Shown: positions 5,516 through 13,292, numbered from the stretch's first letter. The stretch is 14,971 nucleotides of DNA from Baffinella frigidus (GCA_026770585.1 MU646396.1:399887-414857); one strand, 5' to 3'. Program-made: numbers and translations. The notes: generated by a model from the letters alone, not told the origin.

Positions 5516-7484
5516 CTACAGCTCTTCCCCGAAAGTGACGCCCGCGCCCTGGAGGAGGGTCTTGAGCTTCCCGGAGTTGCGCGCGGCCATGAGGTCGTCG
5601 TTGCCGCCCAAGTGCTTCCCGTTGATGAACACGTTCGGCACCTGCCCCCACAGGAAACACGCGCCATTGAAAAAACTTTGTTGGGTACACACAAAATCAC
5701 ACACTCCTGGGTGTTACAGAGCAGAATCTAGCTGAGCGTGACCGCGCGAGCCACTAGGGGCGGGTGATGCTTTCCGTCGATGAACATGGTTGGCACCTGC
5801 GATAGCGAGAGAGCGTGCGTTGATTACAGACCGACACCAACACGGCCACCACATCTCCACCCGAGAAGGCCTTGCAAGTGCTTTTCTGGATCAACACGTG
5901 TGGCACCTGCGCCCCGAGCACACACGCGAAAATGGGTTCCTCAAAAGTAAGACACCCACTGTCGTAGGGTACTACAGGAGGGCTCGCCCCACATGTAGAC
6001 GCATAGGCCTTGTAAGTACTTTCCTTGGATGGACACGTTTGGCATCTGCGCCCCGAGGAGATAGAGATGTTGACTACTACCCACGCGCCCGCCATGTATG
6101 CACCCTCCGAAAGGGGTTCATGGGGCTGTGGGGGGGGCACCGTGCGCTAGCCCGTGAGCTTGACCGACTATGCATAAGTTGACGTTCTGGGTTAGCGGTA
6201 CACATCCGTCAACTTTGGAATGTGGCGGGGGGCAACCGTGCGCTGGCCGGTTGAGGTTGGGGTATGGCGGCGGAGGGAAACTCTGCCTGTCCCCAGAAAG
6301 TCACCCCACGTGTGTACCATCATGGCATGCATGGAAAGTCTAGCCCAGCCTGAGTTTTATTCTGGCTCGTCCTTAACAGTATTTAAGAGCAGCAATGAAG
6401 TACACACGAGCGAAGAGAAAGCCTTTAGGACGAGCCCGAATAACCGAGGCAGAGCTAGAAGGTACCGTGCGCTGGCCGGCGAGCTTCCGAGCTCCTGCTG
6501 GAGAGGAGTGAGGGGGGTGGGCAGAGTGCGCTCGTGAGGTGTGAGGGTAGGGTGTGAGCGTGAGCAGGGTGAGTGGTGAGGGTATGCATGGAAAGTACCG
6601 TACGCTGGCCCGTGAGCTTCATGAGCTCCTGCTGGATCTGGGGCCCGTCGTGCATCTGGTCCAGCTCGTCCGCGTTGAAGCTGATCCCCAGCCTGAATCC
6701 AACGGGAGGGAAACGGTGAGGGGGCAGAAACGAAACATAGGCTCCCGCCCGGGATCCCACCCTTCAGGGCTCGGATTGAGTTCATCTGGTCCAGCTCGTC
6801 CACGTTGACGGGGATCCCCAGCCTGGTGGAGGACGGTGGAGGAAGGTTCATCATTTCGCGTCGGGGGCAGGGTCAGGGGGGCAGCGTCGGGGGGGGGGGG
6901 GTTGAGGGAGCTCCATCCCTAGGCTCTAGTCCAGGATCCCTCCCTTCAGGGCTCGGGATTGACGGCTAAGGGGTGAACGTGAGGGTACAGAGTAGTCGAT
7001 GGTGGGGGGGGGTAACCCGGTGAGGAGCTGCTTCGTGTTCTTGCAGTGCGGGCAGTAGCTCTTGGAGAACACCTGCGCACCCGCGATTGCCCGTTAGGAA
7101 AATGCCCTCCCTCGCTTCCAGGTCTTGTTCGTGCTGCTGTTTTCGGGGGCTGAACACCTGCACAGGGAGGGGATCCAGCGCATGGCTCGGGTGCTGCGTT
7201 GGCTCGGGCCTGGGATCTGGGGTGCAGGTGTGGGCTACCCTGGCTGGTCACCGTCGCATGGAATGACCCGGCGAGCCTACCCCTGGATGCACCGAAGCAA
7301 CCTGGCCCAACCCCCCCCCAACGCCCTCATGCATGCATAGGTGCATCTCCCGAATGCCTGTGCTGACCTGAACTTTGTTGGAATCGAGGGCGTGCTTCAC
7401 GTAGGCTTCGGGATCCATGGCGCCCACGGTCGAGAAGGCGCCGGCGAGAAGAGCCAGTCCGGCGATCGCAAGGGGGAAGCGCAT
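5516..7484 (-). CDS. Glutaredoxin (dithiol, CPHC), four exons, signal-like N-terminus
   Basis: A thiol oxidoreductase that reduces disulfides or deglutathionylates proteins using glutathione. Minus-strand exons: 7484-7368, 7072-7017, 6692-6599 and 5641-5516 (stop TAG). All introns are GT..AG and the phases 0, 2, 0 match. The product is 130 residues. Residues 1-22 ([20 protein letters not shown] then GA) form a hydrophobic signal-type segment. Then [10 protein letters not shown] with active-site Cys46 and Cys49, the ELD strand near 66, the helix [14 protein letters not shown] (cis-Pro91) and the glutathione-binding GGNDD at 101-105. I chose the ATG at 7484 because it opens the hydrophobic leader; the frame is open further upstream. 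The leader suggests the secretory route, or a plastid by a bipartite signal in algae with complex plastids. Several exons have intronic decayed copies. It is divergent from the WD40 gene. Confidence 0.93.
5765..5796 (-). pseudogene. Glutaredoxin exon-4 echo a
   Basis: Minus strand reads [10 protein letters not shown], matching [10 protein letters not shown] at the start of exon 4, and the acceptor GCAG is retained. It lies about 120 bases before the true exon in transcription order. Confidence 0.85.
5860..5906 (-). pseudogene. Glutaredoxin exon-4 echo b
   Basis: Minus strand reads [13 protein letters not shown], from the same start as exon 4, after a retained GCAG. The glycine and GG motif are lost. 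Confidence 0.75.
6013..6045 (-). pseudogene. Glutaredoxin exon-4 echo c
   Basis: Minus strand reads [11 protein letters not shown] after a retained GCAG; GTG has become ATG. It is the third copy of the exon-4 start in the same intron. Confidence 0.8.
6136..6250 (-). pseudogene. Two glutaredoxin exon-3 end fragments flanking a MITE A relic
   Basis: ACCGTGCGCTAGCCCGTGAG at 6138-6157 and ACCGTGCGCTGGCCGGTTGA at 6233-6252 each match the donor end of exon 3 (plus-strand text from ACCGTACGCTGGCCCGTGAG). Between them 6160-6222 holds TTGACCGACTATGC.. and GTTGACGTTCTGGG, a reverse copy of MITE family A. Confidence 0.7.
6339..6459. mobile_element. 121-base MITE inserted in an exon-3 echo
   Basis: Left TCTAGCCCAGCCTGAGTTTT with TCTGGCTCGTCCT; right AGGACGAGCCCGAATAACCG with AGGCAGAGCTAGA: inverted termini of about 33 bases, mostly paired. 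The flanks match the glutaredoxin exon-3 donor region (6583-6620) with an AAG duplicated on both sides. Confidence 0.9.
6460..6505 (-). pseudogene. Glutaredoxin exon-3 donor echo, split by a MITE
   Basis: GGTACCGTGCGCTGGCC through GAGCTCCTGCTGG matches the end of exon 3 (6597-6635). The missing continuation GCATGCATGGAAAG lies on the other side of the MITE, at 6325-6338. Confidence 0.85.
6740..6960. repeat. Direct repeat TCCCACCCTTCAGGGCTCGG
   Basis: GGATCCCACCCTTCAGGGCT (6752-6771) recurs as GGATCCCTCCCTTCAGGGCT (6934-6953), each followed by CGG(G)ATTGA, in glutaredoxin intron 2. The second copy is not followed by exon-3 sequence. Confidence 0.75.
6780..6822 (-). pseudogene. Glutaredoxin exon-3 echo with intact acceptor
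   Basis: Minus strand reads [14 protein letters not shown], matching [14 protein letters not shown] of exon 3 and starting at the same AG|GCTGGGG border. The rest of the exon is replaced by unrelated sequence, so splicing into it would shift or end the protein. Confidence 0.85.
7115..7157 (-). pseudogene. Decayed copy of the glutaredoxin active-site exon
   Basis: Minus strand reads [14 protein letters not shown] from a retained CAG acceptor. At base level it aligns with the exon coding for [15 protein letters not shown], but the CPHC codons are destroyed. It lies in intron 1. Confidence 0.75.
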
Positions 7485-7999
7485 CTTGCGCTCGGTCCAG
7501 AAAAACAACGGGAGTTCCCCGAAATGCGTCAGCACAGGGGCGGGTGCTGACGAAAGAGGGCGCTGACCAGAGGGTCGCGGTTCCACGGAGGAGAGAGGCG
7601 ACGCTGACGAGAGCAGATCTGCAACACACCTCTGAGAGCTGAGGCCCTCCACGAGATTCGACCTTTCCCCGCGAGCTGCCGACGAGCGCATCTCTGCGAC
7701 ACTCCTCCTCCTGCTCCAACCCCGATCTGCGAACGAGAGCTGCGAGCCAAGCTACATCCCGAAAGTCCTGCGATCAAGAGCGGTTCGTCGCCTCCGAGAG
7801 AGCTGCACACAAGAGCAGCGACCGGCCTCCGAGACCTGAGACCTGCTCTTACAAGAGCTGCGAGGCTCCTCCACGGCAAGCCGCCTCCCAAGAGTTGCAA
7901 CAGAGCGCTGCGACTCGCCTCCGAGGGATCTGCGACACAGAACAGCGACGCACCCTCGGTCGATCCGCCCCCGGCCGGGTGTGGCTCCGTTAGGAAACA
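7485..7999. promoter_or_regulatory. Shared divergent upstream region of degenerate repeats
   Basis: 515 bases lie between the glutaredoxin ATG (minus) and the WD40 ATG (plus). Much of it, best from 7590 to 7955, consists of degenerate units of about 35 bases built on GCCTCCGAGA and GAGCTGCGAC (e.g. at 7789, 7828, 7880, 7916). No TATA box is evident. Function as a two-way promoter is inferred from position only. An AG at 7992-7993 upstream of the WD40 ATG leaves open an upstream coding exon. Confidence 0.6.
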
Positions 8000-10900
8000 A
8001 TGCTGGCTGTCGGGACGGCGAAGGGCAGTATCATGATTCTAGACCAGGCCAGCGGCAACGTGCGGCTCCGCTTCCACGCCCACTCCCCGGGCTTCGTCGA
8101 GTCGCTCGTGGTGTCGCCGTGCGGGAGCGCGCTGGCGAGCGTTGGTGGTATGGGCGCGTCGACGAGAGCGCGCGTGTGGGACGCCGCGACAGGCGAGGAG
8201 CGCGCGCAGCTGACCGCACACGATGGACAGGGCGAGTGCTCCTGCTCTGTTGACGAGGAAGGGGCCGTGGCCATTGACAGGGACTGCGTCGTGGTCGGGC
8301 ACTCGGCGGAGATCCAGACGATCGCCTGGAGCCCCTGTGGACTGCATCTCGCCTCTGGGGGGAAGGTGCGCCTCGCCCTCTTGATTGTATGTTGTATTGT
8401 ATGTTGCGGCAGCCTGGGCGAGGGAGTTATTGGCAGTTATCAGCTGGGAGTCCGATAACTCCGATAATTCAGCCAATACCTCCGATAATTCATTACCCCT
8501 GAGGCAATAACGGAACCGGCCTTGCAGGATCGAGACGTGGTGATCTGGGACGCGTGGACGGGGAGGGGCGTCGCGGCGCTCAAAGGCCACTGGGATGACG
8601 TCCTCGCCGTCGCCTTCTCCCACGACGGGTGAGCTGTACAAACGTTTCGCGCACTTTTCCTCGTGGGGGTGCGGCGACCTGCTGTTTCCGGCGGACATGG
8701 TGCGCGTTTTGGGGACTTCTCCCACGACGGGCGAGAGCGTCTCACGACAACCAGCTCTGTCTCAGTCTATGTGGGCTCACCGGTTGGGTGATACCGGGCT
8801 CTTTGAAGCGGGTAAGTTGACGGGGTTGTACCGCACACCCAGTTTGTCAATTTGAGAATATTCGTCCAACCCGAGTGAGGCAGAGCTACGTGCCCTCTTC
8901 TTGGGGGTGCAGCTTTAGGAAAGGATTAATTAAAAGAGGATTAGGAGGAAAATAGGGAAATCTTAATTAATTCTTTTCTGCCCCGCTGCTTCCTGCGGCC
9001 AGGTGGCGTGTTTTGGGGTTGCACCTCTTCTCCACTGATGGCAAGGATGCGCCCTCCTCTGCCTTCACTCGGTTGACTGACTATTCTCAAGTTGACATGC
9101 TGGGTGTGCGGTACAACCCCGTCAACTTCAGTCCGGGCCCACCAAATTGCTTGGCCCAAATACACTGACCCAAAGCTGGAAACAGGCAGCGCGTGGCGGG
9201 CGGCGGCGGCGGCTACGACGGCAGGGTTTTCGTGTGGGACGTGCCGCACACGCGCGGCGCGAAGGCTGGGGAGGTGCGCCTTCGGATGGAAGGGCACGTG
9301 GATGGGGTGTGGGCGCTGGCGTTTTCTCCGACGGGAGGTGCGAGCAATGATCCGGATATTGCCTGTACGTGTCACGACCCAGATATTGCCTGTACGTGTG
9401 GATGCCGCGTGCGCTCCCGACGCCTAGCTCTACCTCAGTTCATTTAGGCCCACCATTCGGTTTTTGCGCCAAAGTTGAAGGATTTGTACTGCACACCCCG
9501 CATGTCAACTTGGGAATAGTGGGTCAACCCGACGGAGGGGGGCCGCAGCTGACCGGGGCGGCGGGGGGCGTGTTCCAGGCATTTCTTTGAGGCCCTCTAT
9601 CTCTGATTTGCGTGGGGGTTGGAGCTATTTCTGAGCTGAAGTCAATTGTAGGGGGTTAAGATGCCTAATTTTGTACCAGAAGCCCTTCAGACAAACGCCT
9701 TGCGAAATGTAATATATTGTGGGATATGACTGATTGCGGGATGGCAGGGATCCTGGCGAGCGGAGGGGAGGACAGGATGGTCCGGCTGTGGGACTCTCTC
9801 AGCGGCCAGGTTCCCTCCCTGTGTTTTCTTTCTCCCAAACTCCTCCTGCACGCTGCACCATGGTTGCCGCGTAGAATTCGCACCGGTAGACCCCATGCGA
9901 GTTGTAGCGCTGTCTCAGTCTATTTGTCCTCAACCATTTTGTAAGACCGGGCTCTCTTACGCTGCAAAGTTGACGGATTTGTACTACACACCCAGCATGT
10001 CAACTTAAGAACAGTCAGCCAAACCGACTGATGCAGAGCTGAAAGGTGTAGTCAAGGCGCGGGGGGGAGGGAAGCGCGCGGGGCTGACGCGCTTCGGGGA
10101 CCAACCACGCTGCGGGTGCTTGGTTTCACCAATTTTGTGAGACCAGTCTCTTGTCCGCTGCAAAGTTGATATGTTTGCACCCCACACCCGGCAGGCGCTT
10201 CGGGTGCTGGCCGGACACGCCTCTGTCGTCCTCTCTCTCGTACGTCCCCCCACCCCACACACCGGGCTCCCAAGGGAAAACATGGCCGAATCTAAGGCAT
10301 TTACGTTGCCTTATTCGTAGGAACTCCCCTATATCCCTACGCTTTTGCCTACCGTAGGATCCTATGTCTTATCGCTTATAGGCTACTCACGAAATCCCTT
10401 TGAAACACGCTGCGTGCCCCCCCTCTCCCCACGCCATCACGCCAACGGTTCAGGGGCCATTCAGGACATTGAGGGTTTAGGGTTGAGGGATGAGGGGTTC
10501 AGAGAGCGCCGCGTGTCGCCCCCTCATAACCTGAGCGATGGGTGACGTGGCAGGCGTTCCGGTTAATTAGGGTCTTTGCTACATTTCAATAGCGCCAGCA
10601 CCCCATTTGCTGGGCCATTTCCATTAAAATTCAACATGTTCCCGGACCACACAGCGGACTTCGAAGGGATTTTGAATAACCCCTAAGCGATAAGACCTAG
10701 GACCCTACGGTAGGCAACCCTTAGGGGCATACGGGGGTTCCTACGGATAAGGTAACGGAAACTCGGGCACTGAGTGCCCGAAAATCCCTTCGTAGCCCTC
10801 TGGGTGGGGAGAGCGCAGATTTCTGAATTTGTGAAAGAGGAATGTGGGTGACGTGGCAGGCGTTTTCGCCGGACGGGAGATCACTCGCCAGCGGCGGGGA

Positions 10901-12550
10901 CGACTTCTCCGTGCGGGTGTGGGCGCCCCAGGATGGTGCTCTGCTCGAGTGCAAGGTGGAGGGCCATCCAAGAGGGGTCCACGCGCTCGCCTTCGCGCCG
11001 GACGGTCTACCCTCAACCCCCCTCAACCCAACCCTCAACACCCATGAACACCCCGAAACTCTGAACCGTCCGCCCAATGAACAACCCCGAAACTCGGAAC
11101 CCGAAATCCGGAACCCGGCAAGGTTGAGGGGCATCGAGGAGGGGTGGCGCCGGACGGTGCACCCCCCGAAACTCGGAACCGTCCGCACGAGGACCCCCCC
11201 CCCAAACCCGAATCCGAAGCCAGGAACCCGGAACCGGAACCCGAAGCTGTAAACCCGAGACCTGAAGCTTGAAACCCGAAACCCGAAACACGAAACACCA
11301 AACACCAAACCATGAACCCCAACCCCCTGCTCCGAATGATCGGGGCAACCCCGTGACGGCACCGGTCCGAGGCAGGCTCATCCTGGACTCTCTTGCTCTT
11401 CCTGAGTAAATCTGGGCTCTTCATTATCAGTTTTAAAGCAGGGGCTCCAGCACAAAATTAAATACATTTAGACGTCTCAACGTTTTTAGTGACGTGCCCA
11501 ACTTTACCCGGGACAGATCTAGACTATTTCCTGACACGACTCCTGGCGCGCGCAGGGCGGGCGCTCGCGAGCGGCGGGCCAGACGGGGTTGTCCTCCTCT
11601 GGAATGAGGGCGGCACAGGAGGAGCCGGGGCGGGGCGGGATGTACAGGGGGGGCGGGGCGCGCGGGGGGTGGCGGTGGGTAGAGCGGTGCAGTCGCTGGC
11701 GTTTGCGCGTGACTGGCTGCGGGAGTACAAGGTGACCCCCACCCTACATGCGTTTCTCGCGAATAAAGACGCGCACCGCCCATCGGGTAGTACTGTGCTC
11801 GTGGGACTAACCTCACTGTACGATTCTGAGACGGAGCGTGTTTTGTATTTTGAGTAACCCCTGTACGCCTTGCAGGGAATGTTGTGACGTGGGCTTGGCT
11901 ACGTGCGGCCGACCTCACAACCCTCGAAACGAGAAACGTGCATTTATTACGGAGCGAAATCATCGTGGCCACCGTGTGTTCCCTTCCGTGCAGGCCGTGC
12001 ACGACTAGGACCTAAACTCCAAAAAACTGAGCCGATGGTGACACGCGCATGTCTCGGCCAAAACTCTGGAGTCAGTTATCACTGAGGTTGTCCTGTGACC
12101 CAAGATCTCGGGCTGAAGTGCACGGTTTGTACCGCGAACCCAGCAGGTCGACTTGCGAATAGTCTGTCAACCCGCGCAAGGCTCAGGTAGATGGCGACCA
12201 AGCTGTGAGTCTCGGGCGCATGGCGCTCGTCCGATTCCGAAGTGCAACATCTGAGATTCCGTGATGCAACATCTGAGACCTCGCGATGGTGTGGTTGGCT
12301 GATGAAGTGGTGACGGTCAAGTGGTGACGGTGGCAGGGGCTGGCGTTGGCTCGGGGTGTCAGCCCCCGGCCTCCTCCCATCTCGACGCCTGCCTCGTACC
12401 AAGTCGTGGTTAAAAAAACTAAATCGCCCCCTCCCGCCCCCCTGGCAGGGGCTGGCGTTTGCGATGGGGCTCTCGGCGCGGCTCGGGGAGCATTCTCCGA
12501 TCCTCTCTCTCGAGGAGGGCGTCGTCAGGCTCATTCTCGACGCTCTCTAG
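8000..12550 (+). CDS. WD40 beta-propeller protein, eight exons
   Basis: Probably a protein-binding scaffold; partner unknown. Exons: 8000-8365, 8528-8628, 9186-9337, 9748-9809, 10195-10239, 10860-11004, 11556-11731 and 12449-12550 (stop TAG). Introns are all GT..AG and phases (0, 2, 1, 0, 0, 1, 0) match throughout, giving 382 residues. WD-type ends are seen in order: SIMILDQ, ARVWDAAT, DVVIWDAW, GRVFVWDV, RMVRLWDS, SVRVWAPQ, GVVLLWNE, with AFSPDG and LASGG strands between. That is six full blades plus an N-terminal part-blade whose missing first strand is probably supplied by AVQSLAFARD after the last blade, closing a seven-blade ring. The C-terminal tail is LAFAMGLSARLGEHSPILSL followed by EEGVVRLILDAL. 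A second possible terminal exon lies at 13293. ETMLAVGT reads in frame through the ATG after an upstream AG, so an earlier exon is possible. Introns hold MITEs and exon copies. Confidence 0.9.
8366..8527 (+). other. WD40 intron 1 with TCCGATAA repeats
   Basis: The shortest intron in this gene. It holds TTGTATGTTGTATTGTATGT and three copies of TCCGATAA(C/T)T around 8450-8490. No mobile element was recognised. Confidence 0.65.
8714..8735 (+). pseudogene. Echo of the WD40 exon-2 donor border
   Basis: ACTTCTCCCACGACGGGCGA matches CCTTCTCCCACGACGGGTGA at the end of exon 2; the donor GT has become GC. It lies 18 bases before a MITE family A copy. Confidence 0.85.
8753..8887 (+). mobile_element. 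MITE family A, full 135-base copy
   Basis: Begins AGCTCTGTCTCAGTCTATGT and ends CCGAGTGAGGCAGAGCT, inverted termini. The core is GTTGTACCGCACACCCAGTT. Same length as the copy at 9906-10040. In WD40 intron 2. Confidence 0.9.
8918..8979. repeat. AT-rich imperfect palindrome
   Basis: AAAGGATTAATTAAAAGA and TCTTAATTAATTCTTTT are inverted around a purine-rich middle in WD40 intron 2. It may be another small element. Confidence 0.6.
9056..9177 (-). mobile_element. MITE family A, reverse copy ending at a splice site
   Basis: Contains GTTGACTGACTATTCTCAAG and TGCTGGGTGTGCGGTACAAC, the reverse of the family core, and ends GACCCAAAGCT (inverted AGCTCTG-type end). It stops 8 bases before the first base of WD40 exon 3 (9186). 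Confidence 0.85.
9349..9402. repeat. 27-base tandem duplication just after the WD40 exon-3 donor
   Basis: GATATTGCCTGTACGTGT occurs twice within two adjacent 27-base units, starting 12 bases into intron 3. Confidence 0.9.
9426..9550 (+). mobile_element. MITE family A copy in WD40 intron 3
   Basis: Begins AGCTCTACCTCAGTTCATTT, core TTTGTACTGCACACCCCGCA then TGTCAACTTGGGAATAGT, ends near GCAGCT. The right end is more decayed than the left. Confidence 0.85.
9906..10040 (+). mobile_element. MITE family A, full 135-base copy in WD40 intron 4
   Basis: Begins AGCGCTGTCTCAGTCTATTT, core TTTGTACTACACACCCAGCA then TGTCAACTTAAGAACAGTC, ends CTGATGCAGAGCT. High similarity to 8753-8887. Confidence 0.9.
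10119..10194 (+). mobile_element. Truncated MITE family A forming a 3' splice site
   Basis: TTTGTGAGACCAGTCTCTTG and CGCTGCAAAGTTGATATGTT followed by TGCACCCCACACCCGGCAG match the left two thirds of the element at 9906-10040. In other copies CACACCCAGCATGTC follows; here CACACCCGGCAG is the acceptor used for exon 5 (10195). Confidence 0.75.
10303..10758. mobile_element. Large inverted-repeat element (~95-base arms) in WD40 intron 5
   Basis: Arms 10303-10404 and 10660-10758 are inverted copies. The left has TATTCGTAGGAACTCCCCTA, TTGCCTACCGTAGGATCCTA and TGTCTTATCGCTTATAGG; the right gives the same order when reversed. The 250-base middle has a telomere-like stretch (10465-10500) and a copy of the exon-6 acceptor border. 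Confidence 0.85.
10537..10562 (+). pseudogene. Echo of the WD40 exon-6 acceptor border
   Basis: GGGTGACGTGGCAGGCGTT (10540-10558) is identical to 10845-10863, which spans the real acceptor. It then diverges to CCGG and a TAATTAG with stops. It lies inside the inverted-repeat element about 300 bases upstream. Confidence 0.9.
11010..11330. repeat. Intron 6 CCCGAAAC/CCCTCAAC-rich tract
   Basis: Degenerate heptamers related to CCCGAAA, AACCCGG and CACCAAA fill most of WD40 intron 6, on both sides of the exon-6 echo at 11120-11160. They produce long but meaningless open frames on the minus strand. Confidence 0.8.
11120..11160 (+). pseudogene. Echo of the WD40 exon-6 donor border, internally deleted
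   Basis: AAGGTTGAGGGGCATCGAGG then AGGGGTGGCGCCGGACGGT matches AAGGTGGAGGGCCATCCAAG then AGGGGTC...GCGCCGGACGGT at the end of exon 6 (10964-11006), lacking about 15 bases of the middle. The donor GT is kept. Confidence 0.85.
12080..12186 (+). mobile_element. MITE family A relic in WD40 intron 7
   Basis: Core TTTGTACCGCGAACCCAGCA then GGTCGACTTGCGAATAGTCT and GTCAACCCGCGCAAGGCTCA; the left terminus is not clear. Confidence 0.7.
12332..12357 (+). pseudogene. Echo of the WD40 exon-8 acceptor border
   Basis: GGCAGGGGCTGGCGTTGGCT matches GGCAGGGGCTGGCGTTTGCG at the real acceptor (12444-12463). In frame it begins GLALARG instead of GLAFAMG, and the similarity fades after about 25 bases. Confidence 0.8.
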
Positions 12551-12554
12551 CTAG

Positions 12555-12640
12555 TGTCCCTTACTTGCCGAGCCAATGGTAAGGGACCTACGACGTGCGG
12601 GGGGTCACATATGACCCCCCCAGAGACTCTCTAGTGTACG
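12555..12640. repeat. Small inverted repeat after the WD40 stop
   Basis: CTAGTGTCCCTTAC.. and GGTAAGGGACCTACGACGTG with GGGGGTCACATATGACCCCC form overlapping hairpins, and CTCTCTAG(T) is repeated at both ends. A relic of the same sequence is at 4513-4550. Confidence 0.6.
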
Positions 12641-12729
12641 TGACAGAGCATGTTCAAAGTGTTGGGGGTGCGTAATGAAATTATATGTTGGAAGTGATCT
12701 TGGAGGCGTGTGTACGTCGGCGCGCGCAG

Positions 12730-12851
12730 TACAGGGGTACCTCGCTCATAAGAAACCGCCCCCCCCCCTAGGACCACCATAGGGCCCTAAACATAGTCCT
12801 ACTGTAGGGTCCTACGGGGAGGTTGTTTCTCATGAACGAGGTACCCCTGTA
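12730..12851. mobile_element. MITE family B, intact copy
   Basis: Left TACAGGGGTACCTCGCTCAT then AAGAAA; right TTTCTCATGAACGAGGTACC then CCTGTA. Nearly identical termini to 5276-5401, with the same C-run and GGGTCCTA interior. Confidence 0.92.
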
Positions 12852-13110
12852 TGGTGGCTAAGGGGTCATATTGGGTCATATTTGACCCCCGACCCCCCCC
12901 CGTATTTTCGTGGTTTCTCGAAGCCGCATGAAGGCGCACGAAACCGCACTGCACAGTTACTCAATCCCAAGTCTCCCCCACCTTGAGTCCTGCCCTTCAT
13001 TTCAAATTGGTGGGTGTATTACACTTCTCTGCTGACACTAGACTTGACAGGAGTCATGAAGTCTAGTGGGTGTGGTGCTCCGAGCATGCTTGAGAGGATG
13101 CTTGGGAGGT
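12852..13110. other. No gene recognised
   Basis: Contains GGGTCATATTGGGTCATATT followed by TGACCCCC, and an inverted pair TAGACTTGACAGGAGTCATG / AAGTCTAGTG (13048-13072). Nothing coding is recognised. Confidence 0.5.
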
Positions 13111-13292
13111 AACACCTGGCAGCATCCTGCCCCCAGACGGGTCTGGCGGCGGGGGGGTTGCGAGCGGCGAGAAACCACCAAAACGTTGATCAGCCGCCTT
13201 TAGTTACCCAAAAGTTGAATGCCAAAAGTCGCCACGAACACTTTTATCCAGGATTTTGTGGGGGGCAAAGGTCCATACACACTTTTATTCAG

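Larger units (their letters stand above)
11732..12448 (+). other. WD40 intron 7
   Basis: 717 bases, GT..AG. It contains a MITE family A relic (about 12080-12186), direct repeats such as TGCAACATCTGAGA (12243 and 12265) and AAGTGGTGACGGT (12305 and 12319), and a copy of the exon-8 start at 12332-12357. 11740-12080 shows nothing recognisable. Confidence 0.65.

Noticed and set aside
6357-6854. Minus-strand open frame of 165 codons as a single gene
   Set aside because: It runs through an intron, a MITE, an exon echo and the real glutaredoxin exon 3 in a different frame. The spliced four-exon model explains the conserved residues much better.
7529-7900. 123-codon minus-strand frame upstream of glutaredoxin as an N-terminal extension
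   Set aside because: It translates the degenerate repeat array, is arginine- and serine-rich and in a different frame from the glutaredoxin leader.
8039-8725. Minus-strand open frame of 228 codons
   Set aside because: It lies antisense to WD40 exons 1 and 2 and the intron between them; its length reflects the GC-rich coding strand opposite. No domain is visible.
10721-11424. Minus-strand open frames of 213 and 129 codons rich in G, F, R and V
   Set aside because: They are translations of the CCCGAAAC-type repeat in intron 6 and the antisense of exon 6.
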